Positions 8,402 through 16,968 of a stretch of 62,230 nucleotides of DNA are shown here, piece after piece. Both the position numbers and the translations under genes were made by a program. Source of the stretch: Perlabentimonas gracilis (GTDB lineage: Bacteria; Bacteroidota; Bacteroidia; Bacteroidales; Tenuifilaceae); assembly GCF_011174675.1 (NCBI RefSeq), contig NZ_JAANIG010000028.1, positions 1-62,230 of the forward strand, given 5' to 3'. The notes below the pieces were generated by a model that saw only the letters and a program-made list of their open reading frames with translations, did not search any database and was not told where the DNA came from. The first letter of the stretch is position 1; each line of letters starts with the position of its first letter.

Positions 8402-8717
8402 GATGATTCACCTTAATGGGTTTGTAAATATATAGCAATTAGGTTGCTATGATGTTCGATGATTCTTAAGCAAATGCTAATTCTATCTTATTCCTACTGC
8501 TCTCACAAATAACAACCTACCTATTGTATTGTTTGTTCAAAGGGTGTGCATTTGTGAACTTAGCTTACGTTAACCTAAAGCATCATCAACCTTTTCATCC
8601 ATATGCAAAAAATCCCTTACCTTTGGTTGGCAGTTGCAATTAAACCTATTGCAAGCAATGCCCATCAAACCATGAGCTGATAATTAAAATCAATTCAAAT
8701 AATTAACTAACATCACT
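8402..8717. promoter_or_regulatory. Divergent intergenic region with a -7 box for the Tricorn-type gene
   Basis: This 316-bp gap separates DoxX (minus) and the protease gene (plus). TACCTTTG at 8618-8625 matches TAnnTTTG and would start transcription near 8632, leaving a leader of about 85 nt. A T-rich TTTT at 8592-8595 lies 22 nt upstream as a poor -33 element. I see no hairpin terminator or riboswitch-like structure. Confidence 0.45.
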
Positions 8718-11700
8718 ATGAAAAAAATCTTTAGAAACCTAGGGTTGCTTGGGATGCTGGCGCTTCTGCCATTCATCTCGCATGCATACGAGGATGCGCG
8801 GATGATGCGCTACCCTGACATCAATGGCAACCAGATTGTATTTGTTTATGCTGGCGATATTTGGACCGTGGATGCCAATGGTGGCGATGCGCGGCAGCTA
8901 ACTTCGCACAAAGGCCTTGAGCTATTCCCCAAAATTTCGCCCGATGGCAAGTGGATTGCTTTTTCGGCCGAGTACAGTGGTTCGCGCCAGGTATACATTA
9001 TGCCCTCGCAGGGTGGCACCCCACAGCAGCTAACCTACTACAACGATGTGGGCGAAATGCCTCCACGTGGTGGCTACGACTACGTGGTGCTGGGCTGGAC
9101 CCCCGACAGCAAAAAGGTTTTCTTCCGCGCCAACCGCACCCCCTACGGCGACCGAATGGGCAAGTACTTCACCATTAGTATCGAGGGTGGGCTAGAGGAG
9201 GAACTACCCATACCTCACGGTGGATTTGCCGACCTCTCGCCCGATGGCAAAAAGGTGGTGTTTACCTACATCGACAGGGAATTCCGCACTTGGAAACGAT
9301 ACAAGGGTGGCCGCGCATCGAACCTTTGGATATACGATTTGGAGAAAAATCACTCCGAAGAGATCACCGATTTCAAAGGAACCGACCATATCCCAACTTG
9401 GCACGGCGATAAAATCTACTTCGCTTCCGACCGCGATCTTTGGCTTAACGTACATAGCTACGATGTGAAAACCAAGGAGGTTAAGCAAATAACCAAGCAT
9501 GATAAGTTTGACGTGATGTGGCCCAGCGGAAGCAATGGACAGCTAGCTTACGAGGTGGGCGGACATCTTTACAAGCTAAACCTTACAACTGAGGAGACCG
9601 AACGTGTGAAGGTGAATATCCGCTACGACTACGCCAACACCTTACCCTATCATAAGAATGTAAAGGATAACATACATAGTTCGGCCATTTCGCCAACTGG
9701 TAACCGCGTGCTTTTCGATGCTCGTGGCGATATCTTCTCGGTACCCGCTGGTGATGGAACTACTATTAACCTTACAAATACTCAGGGCGTGCGCTCGGTT
9801 TACCCACAGTGGTCGCCCGATGGCAAGTGGATAGCCTACTACTCCGATGAGACTGGTGAGTATGAGGTGTATCTGCTCGAGAATAAGGAGAACGCAACTC
9901 CTAAGCAAATCACTAAGAACTCCAAGGGTTGGAAGTACGCAGCTACATGGTCGCCCAACAGCAAAATGCTGGTTTTCTTCGACAGGTCGATGCGCCTGCA
10001 GTTGCTCGATGTTGAGTCAGGTAAGCTAACGGTGATTGATACCCCAACCTCCGACGAAATCCGCAGCTACAACTTCTCGCCCGATTCGCGCTGGGTAACC
10101 TATACCAAGAATGGTTTGAATGGTCAGGGAGGCATTTGGGTTTACAACGTGGAAACCAACAAAACCCAACAGCTAACCGATAATACCTTCAGCGATAGGA
10201 ATCCAATATTCTCCAATTGTGGCAACTACATCTTCTTTGCCTCAAATCGCGATTTCAACCTAAACTTCTCCGATTTCGAGTTCAACTACCTGTACAATAG
10301 GGCTACTCGCCTGTATGCCATTGCGCTACGCAACGATAGCCCCCGCTTATTTGAACCCAAGGAAACAGTTGAGCCTGCCGGAAGCGAGGAGAAAAAGGAT
10401 GAGCCTAAAAAGGATGTAACCGTTACCATCGATTTTGATGGGGCGAACCAGCGAATCATGGCCTTCCCACTTTCCTCTGGCGGTTACTGGAACCTACAAC
10501 CTGTTGATAATGGCTTGGTGTATTTCAACGACGAGGGTATGCAGCGTTACAACGTGAAGGAGCAGAAGAACGAGCTGATTATGGCCGGAATTCGTGGAGC
10601 AACCGTATCGGCTGATGGCAAGAAGTTCCTTTACCAAAGCCGTGGCGATTACGGAGTGGCATCGCTTGCTCCAAACCAATCGGCGGGCACGGGCAAACTC
10701 GACCTGAGCAATATGGATATGCGCATTGAACCCCGCAAGGAGTGGGAGCAAATTTTTGTTGATGGTTGGCGTATTTTCCGCGACTTCTTCTATGTGGCCA
10801 ACCTGCACAATGTCGATTGGGATGACTTCCGCCAGAAGTATGGCGAGATGCTACCATACCTGAACCACCGCTTCGACCTCGACTATATTTTTGGTGAGAT
10901 GATTGCCGAAACCAATACGGGTCACGCCTATGCCAACTATGGCGATTTTGAGCGTGTTACCCGCGTTGAGACCGGGTTGCTTGGTGCCAAGCTTGCTGCC
11001 GACAACAGGAGCAAGCGATATATCATCAGCAAAATTTATGAGGGTGAGAACTGGAACCCATCGCGTCGCTCACCATTAACCGAGCAGGGAATTGATATAA
11101 AGGAGGGTGAGTATCTTATCCAAATTGATGGGCAAGATGTAACAACAACCCAGAACCCATACAAGTTCTTAGAGAATAAGGTGAACAAGGCCGTGCGCTT
11201 AACTGTGAATAGCAAGCCCACAACGCAGGGCGCACGTACCTACACCATTAGGCCAATATCCAGCGAGCAGGAGCTAATGTATCTCGATTGGGTGAACTCG
11301 CGCCGCGCTATGGTCGATAAGTTGTCGGGTGGTCGTATTGGCTATATGCACGTGCCCAACACGGCTGTTGAGGGTAATCGTGAGCTACACCGTGGTATGT
11401 ATGCCTATCATCACAAGGATGCGCTTATTATCGACGAGCGTTTCAATGGCGGTGGATTTATTCCCGATCGTATGGTTGAGCTACTAAACCGCGAAACCCA
11501 TGCCCATTGGCATAGGGCAGGGCTACCACACCCAATGCGCACCCCTGGGGTTGCGCATGATGGGCCAAAGGCTATGCTAATTAACCAGTATGGCTCGTCG
11601 GGTGGCGATGCGTTCCCCTACTTCTTCCGTCAGAAAAACTTAGGCACCATTATCGGCTCGCGCACATGGGGCGGACTGGTTGGTATGAGCGGTAACGCTT

Positions 11701-11960
11701 CGCTTATGGATGGTGGCTACATTGCCGTTCCCCGCTTTGGAATTTACAACGAAAAGGGTGAGTGGATTATTGAGGGAATTGGTGTTTACCCCGATATTGA
11801 GGTGGTTGACGAACCCCACAAGCTAGCCAAGGGGCAAGACCCAATACTGGAGAAAGCCATTGAGGTTCTGCTTAAGCAGCTGGAGGAAAATCCACCTAAA
11901 AAGTGGCCAGTACCTGCCGATCCCGACCGTAGCGGTTGGATTGAAGTTGAGATACAGTAA
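8718..11960 (+). CDS. Tricorn-type S41 family protease
   Basis: The 1080-residue exported protein opens with a signal peptide ending SHA. Residues 30-330 and 340-680 contain repeated PD40/WD-like blades (SPDGKWIAF and TPDSKKVFF types) that form two beta-propellers. A Tricorn C1-like region, a PDZ domain around residues 760-850 and an S41 catalytic domain follow. His736 in TGHAY and Ser960 (or Ser961) in YGSSGGD fit the catalytic His and nucleophile, and the end has the usual GVYPDIEV. Family members degrade oligopeptides released by other proteases. The signal peptide predicts a periplasmic site, unlike archaeal Tricorn. A strong terminator follows. Confidence 0.92.
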   Translation: MKKIFRNLGLLGMLALLPFISHAYEDARMMRYPDINGNQIVFVYAGDIWTVDANGGDARQLTSHKGLELFPKISPDGKWIAFSAEYSGSRQVYIMPSQGGTPQQLTYYNDVGEMPPRGGYDYVVLGWTPDSKKVFFRANRTPYGDRMGKYFTISIEGGLEEELPIPHGGFADLSPDGKKVVFTYIDREFRTWKRYKGGRASNLWIYDLEKNHSEEITDFKGTDHIPTWHGDKIYFASDRDLWLNVHSYDVKTKEVKQITKHDKFDVMWPSGSNGQLAYEVGGHLYKLNLTTEETERVKVNIRYDYANTLPYHKNVKDNIHSSAISPTGNRVLFDARGDIFSVPAGDGTTINLTNTQGVRSVYPQWSPDGKWIAYYSDETGEYEVYLLENKENATPKQITKNSKGWKYAATWSPNSKMLVFFDRSMRLQLLDVESGKLTVIDTPTSDEIRSYNFSPDSRWVTYTKNGLNGQGGIWVYNVETNKTQQLTDNTFSDRNPIFSNCGNYIFFASNRDFNLNFSDFEFNYLYNRATRLYAIALRNDSPRLFEPKETVEPAGSEEKKDEPKKDVTVTIDFDGANQRIMAFPLSSGGYWNLQPVDNGLVYFNDEGMQRYNVKEQKNELIMAGIRGATVSADGKKFLYQSRGDYGVASLAPNQSAGTGKLDLSNMDMRIEPRKEWEQIFVDGWRIFRDFFYVANLHNVDWDDFRQKYGEMLPYLNHRFDLDYIFGEMIAETNTGHAYANYGDFERVTRVETGLLGAKLAADNRSKRYIISKIYEGENWNPSRRSPLTEQGIDIKEGEYLIQIDGQDVTTTQNPYKFLENKVNKAVRLTVNSKPTTQGARTYTIRPISSEQELMYLDWVNSRRAMVDKLSGGRIGYMHVPNTAVEGNRELHRGMYAYHHKDALIIDERFNGGGFIPDRMVELLNRETHAHWHRAGLPHPMRTPGVAHDGPKAMLINQYGSSGGDAFPYFFRQKNLGTIIGSRTWGGLVGMSGNASLMDGGYIAVPRFGIYNEKGEWIIEGIGVYPDIEVVDEPHKLAKGQDPILEKAIEVLLKQLEENPPKKWPVPADPDRSGWIEVEIQ

Positions 11961-11980
11961 ACTATTTTCTTTAGATAGCA

Positions 11981-12014
11981 GAATGCCCCGGAAGTTTTTT
12001 CGGGGCATTCTTGT
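11981..12014 (+). terminator. Intrinsic terminator after the Tricorn-type gene
   Basis: GAATGCCCCG (11981-11990) pairs perfectly with CGGGGCATTC (12001-12010) across a loop that is mostly T. A short T-rich tract follows 20 bp after the stop codon. Confidence 0.85.
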
Positions 12015-12110
12015 TTGCTATAAGTCCCTATTGTTTGTAATTTAGTAATGAAAAGGCGCATGAACTGTTTAAGTTTTAATTAGCGCATAGGTATCCAGTT
12101 GTAAAGTGAG

Positions 12111-12135
12111 GGTTGCTGAGCTTGTCGAAGCAACC
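12111..12135. repeat. REP-like palindrome with an 11-nt GAGCTTGTCGA loop
   Basis: GGTTGCT (12111-12117) and AGCAACC (12129-12135) form a perfect 7-bp stem around GAGCTTGTCGA. The same loop pattern GAGCnnnnCGA appears in the hairpin at 12196-12226, which has different stem sequence. It resembles the CTGAGC...CGAAG palindromes scattered through many bacterial genomes. Confidence 0.65.
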
Positions 12136-12172
12136 TTGTGATCATTATCATAGTTGTTAAAAGATAATTCAA

Positions 12173-12278
12173 ACATAACTGATCGACTAACTTTTTATAG
12201 ATTCTGAGCGAAGCGAAGAATCTATAGCCTAGTAGGCAATATATTTATAAGTTTAAATTTCTTGTCGATCAGCAATAA
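12173..12278. repeat. Degenerate copy of the inverted-repeat element
   Basis: The left end (12173-12190, ending GATCGACTAA) matches the consensus terminus at 14 of 18 positions, and the right end (12261-12278) at about 12 of 18. The core is a perfect 10-bp hairpin TATAGATTCT/AGAATCTATA (12196-12205 and 12217-12226) with loop GAGCGAAGCGA. No matching target duplication is seen, so this is an old or decayed copy. It fills most of the gap between the Tricorn-type gene and the next barrel gene. Confidence 0.5.
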
Positions 12279-12305
12279 AAATTAGATAGTTTTTAAGGGT
12301 CTAAC

Positions 12306-12812
12306 TTATTTTGTCTTACCAAAGTAGTAATGCAGGCTTAGCCCACCGTAACCTCCAAACTTATCCTCATCGCGAAGCATAGTGCCCCTTTGCTTGTTAG
12401 TTTTGTAGTATAGACCCGTTTCAACGGTAATGCCAAAGTTTCGTTTCTCCGGGTTTGGAAAAATCTCAACACCCAAGGGAATGTTGAATCCCCAGTCGAA
12501 GTAGTTTTGGCTATCGTACCTTTGGAAGTTCATAATACCTCCCAACCCAACGTAAAAGTTGGAGTTTTCGGTTTTGAAGAATCTCCGGTTAACTACTAAG
12601 TTGGTTTCGGCTCGCCTGTAAATCTGCGAAGCATTAAAACCATAGCCCTGTCTTAATATCAGGCCATAGTTCTTCGATGGGTTGGTTGTGAGCGAGAGGT
12701 TAAGGGGTTGAATGTCCTCTCCAAAACTTACAAATCCTCCTACTCCAACCTGAGCAAATGCGGAAGATGAAATTGCTAGCAGAAGTGCTGCTACAAATAA
12801 TGATTTTTTCAT
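12306..12812 (-). CDS. Small outer-membrane beta-barrel-like protein
   Basis: The 168-residue protein has a signal peptide ending AFA|Q and a mature region of alternating hydrophobic and aromatic strands (LILRQGYGF, FYVGLGGIM, TGLYYKT, LSLHYYF). The size and pattern fit an eight-stranded barrel. No named family is recognised. A -7-like box (CAAATTTA, reverse TAAATTTG) lies at 12835-12842, just upstream of the ATG. The 319 bp upstream, shared with the divergent gene at 13132, hold nothing else I can name. Confidence 0.72.
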   Translation of the reverse strand: MKKSLFVAALLLAISSSAFAQVGVGGFVSFGEDIQPLNLSLTTNPSKNYGLILRQGYGFNASQIYRRAETNLVVNRRFFKTENSNFYVGLGGIMNFQRYDSQNYFDWGFNIPLGVEIFPNPEKRNFGITVETGLYYKTNKQRGTMLRDEDKFGGYGGLSLHYYFGKTK

Positions 12813-13131
12813 AAGGGTTTAGAATTGGTGTTATCAAATTTAAACCTATGTTTTGTAAAGTATTTACTGAGTTAACGTTCGGCAACACAGTTTAGCTGTT
12901 TTTTGTTTTTCACAACTCAAGTGTTAATGGAACTTAATACAAACGAAGGGTTGTGCGAGTGATTTTCTGGCGAAGAGGGTGGTATGTGGGATTACTTTTA
13001 ATCTATCCCGATTTAGCAAATAATCATTAAACACTATCGAATAATAAATAGTTCCCAGCAAATGCTAGATATATGTTTTATTATTAGCTGGAAAATTTCA
13101 TCTTGTGGCATAATCCTAAATTAAAAATATT

Positions 13132-14376
13132 ATGAATAGTAAAATAAGTATTGTTTCAAGGGGGATTAAAGGTATAAGTATGGCCTTTGCGTTCGTTTTA
13201 ATATCAATTTCAGCAGAAGCGCAACAGAGGCTTTCGTTTACCCCAGTTGCCGAGGTTCAGCATACTTTGTCGGCAGGTGCCAACACGTTTGCAGCCAAGG
13301 CTACAGCCCTAAACGTAACGGGTTCAACCGAGGCAGTAGGAACACCTTCATCAATAAGAGATGGCTCTGGCAATATCCATATGGTTTTTGTTGATAAGGT
13401 TGCGGGCGATCAGTTCGTTTTACGGTATGTAAGGCAAAAGGGGAGTTCTTGGGAATCTGCCGAGTTAGAGCGCCTAGGTTCGGCATCGCAAGAGGACGGA
13501 CGTTTTAGCCGGGGATTAGAAAAGCAGATTCCATCGCTAGCTATTGACAATAATGGGACACTTCATTTTACTTACTTCAAGGTGGAGTCCAGCAGCATTA
13601 AGTTGTACTGCGGGTCAATTAGCTTAACACAGGGTACTATTGCTAAAATAGCTGTTGAGACTATCACTTCCAATACCAGCTATCAGAATGGTTTGGCCAT
13701 TGACAGGCAAAATATCATTCATATAAGTTACCATAACGAGGGGCTTAAGTATGCCAACAACAAGTCGGGGCGTTTTGTGCCAACAATGCTCAAGGCCAAT
13801 GAGGATAACAAACCCAACTTTGTTGAACGTGGAGTAAACTCCACCATGCTAATACAGCCCAATGGCGATATTCTTATTCCATACCAAGGAACGCACCATA
13901 GGAACTGGGTTGTGGTGGCCGAGTTCCTCGATTGCCAGGTTTATACAGGAGGTGTTTGGAAGAATATGGGCATTGTGGGCAGCTTAGGTATGCTCAATAC
14001 CCATGGGTTTAATATCTTCATGGAGAATGGTTCGCCCACACTATATCACTATGCGGGTGGCACCCTTGGCTATGCGCAGTATACTGGCCGATGGACCAAA
14101 AGAACTTTTGGCCTTGGTAGCGAAACGCTCTCATCGGCATTAAGCGCAACGGCAACCAGTAATGGTAAATCGGTGGTGGCTTGGTACTCGAGAAATGGAG
14201 ACCTATTCGTATCGCACCGCAATGGGGATAGCTGGATCAGCAAATCGGTTGGTGGAATTAAGCAGTATGGTGATGCATTCCCAATAGTTGTTCCCAGCGC
14301 AAACGGAAAGGTTGAGGTATTTGTTAGGGCAAATGTACAGGGTAAAGGAACATTGGTTAGAGTGGTTGAGAGGTAG
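13132..14376 (+). CDS. Exported sialidase-like beta-propeller protein, function unknown
   Basis: The 414-residue protein has an N-terminal signal peptide ending AEA|Q after a longer than usual n-region. Blade-like repeats share the form D-x-x-G-x-(I/L)-H followed by Phe/Tyr: RDGSGNIHMVF, DNNGTLHFTYF and DRQNIIHISYH. This fits a BNR/sialidase-type six-bladed propeller. No Asp-box catalytic set can be pointed to with confidence, so a binding rather than hydrolytic role is possible. It is a single gene ending in a strong bidirectional terminator, with no enzymatic neighbours that would suggest a substrate. Confidence 0.65.
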   Translation: MNSKISIVSRGIKGISMAFAFVLISISAEAQQRLSFTPVAEVQHTLSAGANTFAAKATALNVTGSTEAVGTPSSIRDGSGNIHMVFVDKVAGDQFVLRYVRQKGSSWESAELERLGSASQEDGRFSRGLEKQIPSLAIDNNGTLHFTYFKVESSSIKLYCGSISLTQGTIAKIAVETITSNTSYQNGLAIDRQNIIHISYHNEGLKYANNKSGRFVPTMLKANEDNKPNFVERGVNSTMLIQPNGDILIPYQGTHHRNWVVVAEFLDCQVYTGGVWKNMGIVGSLGMLNTHGFNIFMENGSPTLYHYAGGTLGYAQYTGRWTKRTFGLGSETLSSALSATATSNGKSVVAWYSRNGDLFVSHRNGDSWISKSVGGIKQYGDAFPIVVPSANGKVEVFVRANVQGKGTLVRVVER

Positions 14377-14394
14377 TCCTTTCAATCCAAATTG

Positions 14395-14428
14395 AAAAGG
14401 GGAAATCGTGTCGATTTCCCCTTTTTTT
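14395..14428. terminator. Bidirectional intrinsic terminator
   Basis: A 14-bp perfect stem, AAAAGGGGAAATCG with CGATTTCCCCTTTT (14395-14408 and 14412-14425), has a TGT loop and a T-run on the plus strand. The A-run serves the converging ABC permease gene. Confidence 0.9.
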
Positions 14429-14444
14429 CGGTGTGGTGTGTATG

Positions 14445-15794
14445 TTAGTTGCTATACCTAATCCACTTCCACATCTCGCCCCAAGTATGCTTTTTGCCAT
14501 ATAGCAAAATTCCTGTGCGGTAAATCTTAGCCGCAAGCCAGGTCATTGCAATGAACGTTACTATAAGCAAACTTCCAGAAAGGATAAGCTCCCAGGTAGG
14601 AACACCATAGGGCAAGCGAGTAATCATTACAATTGGGGATGTGAAGGGAATCATCGAGAACCAGAACGATATGGCTCCATCGGGCGAACGCAATCCGCTT
14701 ACCATTACAACAATGGCAATAATAAGGGGTATGGTAATGGGCATAACCAGCTGCTGGGTATCTGCCTCGTTTTCTACTGCAGAGCCCACGGCGGCGAACA
14801 TGGCGGCGTAAAGTAGGTATCCTCCAATAAAGAAAAAGATAAACCCTCCAATTATCAGCGCGAAGTTTACGTTGGATAGGGCGCCCATCATCTCGCTAAC
14901 AAAGTCGTTGTCGGCAGCTGCGGTATCGGGTATCATCTGTGCTCCACCCTGCGCCTCCATGATGCTGGTTACCATTTGCTTGTTGGCATCGGCGGTGTCG
15001 GGTTTGTCCATTAAAAGCGAGGTGCCAACTGTTACCAAACCAAAGGTTAGAATTATCCACAGCACAATTTGCACAAGGCTAACGGCTGCAATACCCAAGA
15101 TTTTGCCCATCATCAGCTGGAACGGCTTAACCGACGATACGATTACCTCAACAATACGGCTGCTCTTCTCCTCAATAACCCCCCGCATAACCTGGGTTCC
15201 AAAAAGAAAAATTAGCATATACACCATGAAGCTAAGTATGTAGGCCAACCCCATGGCTAGCTCGGTAGAGCTCTCCTTGGCTTCGCCACTTTTTGTCCAC
15301 TTGATGGTTCGTACCCTTACAGAGGTTTTGATATTGTTTAGTATCTCATCTAAATTCTCAATGTCGTACGACATCAACTTTTGCGACTCTATCTCATTTT
15401 TCAGCGCACTCGAGATGTGCGATGTGATATCGATGGAAGGTTGCTTGTCGGAGTAAAGCACCACGGCATCGGGGGTACTGGCTACCATTTTGCCGATGAA
15501 AAGCACGGCGTAGTAGTTCGAATCGTGAAAGGTTTCCTTAATATCATCAACCTCCACATCATGCAGAAAGGTGAACTTTAGGTACTCCGTTTCGGGTATT
15601 GCACCTTCAAATATCCCTGCATCATCGATAACTGCAATATGCCTCTCGTTTTTATCTTCTAGGGTAGCAATTACAGCGGGGACAATCATTAGCGCCGCAA
15701 ACAGGATGGGCGTTAGGATGGTCATTATGATGAACGATTTTTTCCTTACCCTTGTAAGGAATTCACGCTCTAGTACTAGCATTATTTTGTTCAT
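14445..15794 (-). CDS. ABC transporter permease, NatB/ABC-2 type
   Basis: The 449-residue membrane subunit has the ABC-2 (NatB-like) layout: one N-terminal transmembrane helix after EREFLTRVRKKSFI, a large extracytoplasmic domain of about 150 residues, then five to six helices. The marker GVIEEKSSRIVEVIVSSVKP, a common permease coupling segment, is present. An insertion of about 45 residues rich in Asp, Gln and Ala sits between helices 3 and 4. It should pair with the ATPase encoded 24 bp upstream to export an unknown substrate; sodium and peptides are known for relatives. Confidence 0.9.
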   Translation of the reverse strand: MNKIMLVLEREFLTRVRKKSFIIMTILTPILFAALMIVPAVIATLEDKNERHIAVIDDAGIFEGAIPETEYLKFTFLHDVEVDDIKETFHDSNYYAVLFIGKMVASTPDAVVLYSDKQPSIDITSHISSALKNEIESQKLMSYDIENLDEILNNIKTSVRVRTIKWTKSGEAKESSTELAMGLAYILSFMVYMLIFLFGTQVMRGVIEEKSSRIVEVIVSSVKPFQLMMGKILGIAAVSLVQIVLWIILTFGLVTVGTSLLMDKPDTADANKQMVTSIMEAQGGAQMIPDTAAADNDFVSEMMGALSNVNFALIIGGFIFFFIGGYLLYAAMFAAVGSAVENEADTQQLVMPITIPLIIAIVVMVSGLRSPDGAISFWFSMIPFTSPIVMITRLPYGVPTWELILSGSLLIVTFIAMTWLAAKIYRTGILLYGKKHTWGEMWKWIRYSN

Positions 15795-15818
15795 AGCTCA
15801 ATATTTTCAGGGTGATGA

Positions 15819-16754
15819 TTACTTAAGCCCGTGGGCTTTATTATACTCCTGTACCACTTGTATAAAGATATCGTTCATGCTGGGGACAGCTTGTTTAAAC
15901 CCAAGAATCTCGGCCACGGGAATTATTTCTTTTAGCAATCGGTTATCCTCGGAGTAGTTGTGCACCTTAACCTGAGCATTAACTAAACCAGCATCCTCTT
16001 TATGGCTAACCAGCTCGTAGTTTGAACCAAGGTTCTCTCTAACTTTCTCAATATCTCCTCTAAGTAATAGCTCAAAAACATTGCTGCCGTAGCTTTGCCT
16101 AACCTTATCGATTGGGCCGCTTAGTATATTCTTCGACTTGTTAATCAGCGTGATGTGATCGCACATCTCCTCAACGCTGCCCATGTTGTGGGTAGAGAAG
16201 ATTACCGTGGCGCCGTTCTTCTTCAGGTCAAGTATTTCGTTCTTGATAAGATTCGCATTGATGGGGTCGAATCCGCTGAAGGGCTCATCAAAAATCAGTA
16301 GCTTGGGATCGTGAATAACCGTTACCACAAACTGTATCTTCTGGGCCATCCCTTTGGAAAGTTCCTCAATTTTCTTGTCCCACCAGCCTTGAATCTCCAT
16401 CTTCTCGAACCAGAACTTAAGCCTTTTTAGCGCATCGTGTCGGCTAAGCCCTTTAAGGCGAGCAAGGTAAAGAGCCTGTTCGCCAACCTTCATCTTTTTA
16501 TAAAGGCCGCGTTCTTCGGGCAGGTAGCCAATGTTGTAAATATCGTCTGCTTTCAATGGTCGACCGCTAAATTCAACACTCCCCTTATCGGGGCCCGTAA
16601 TCTGGTTGATAATACGGATCAGGGTTGTTTTCCCAGCACCGTTGGGGCCAAGTAACCCGTATATGCTCCCCTCGGGCACCGAAATGCTTACATCATCGAG
16701 CGCCAAGTGAGTGGCAAAGCGCTTCTCGATGTTACTTGTAGTTAGGATGTTCAT
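15819..16754 (-). CDS. ABC transporter ATP-binding protein
   Basis: The 311-residue ATPase has Walker A GPNGAGKTT, signature LSKGMAQ, Walker B LLIFDEPFSG and the switch His in STHNMGSVEE. A C-terminal extension of about 90 residues after the core is typical of NatA-like subunits that pair with ABC-2 permeases. It is the first gene of a two-gene unit with the permease. A TAATTTTG box (reverse strand, 16789-16796) lies 35 bp before the start codon. Confidence 0.94.
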   Translation of the reverse strand: MNILTTSNIEKRFATHLALDDVSISVPEGSIYGLLGPNGAGKTTLIRIINQITGPDKGSVEFSGRPLKADDIYNIGYLPEERGLYKKMKVGEQALYLARLKGLSRHDALKRLKFWFEKMEIQGWWDKKIEELSKGMAQKIQFVVTVIHDPKLLIFDEPFSGFDPINANLIKNEILDLKKNGATVIFSTHNMGSVEEMCDHITLINKSKNILSGPIDKVRQSYGSNVFELLLRGDIEKVRENLGSNYELVSHKEDAGLVNAQVKVHNYSEDNRLLKEIIPVAEILGFKQAVPSMNDIFIQVVQEYNKAHGLK

Positions 16755-16788
16755 ACTGCGTGTATTATAGTTGGTTTTTTACTGGCCT

Positions 16789-16796
16789 CAAAATTA
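16789..16796 (-). promoter_or_regulatory. -7 box of the ABC operon
   Basis: Reverse-strand TAATTTTG matches TAnnTTTG 35 bp ahead of the ATPase start. No clear TTTG -33 element is found at the expected 19-21 nt spacing. Confidence 0.4.
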
Positions 16797-16968
16797 GTTC
16801 GATTTTGACTAATAATCCACCATTTCAGTAAAAATTAGCTAAAAACTGATGTAATCATTTTTGTTGATTTTATTAAGTAGCAAAACGTTAAACCAATTAG
16901 TGTGGTAAGTATCTATAAATTAGTGTAAATCCAACTTTATTAACCCCTCACTAATACCTTTAGTACCT

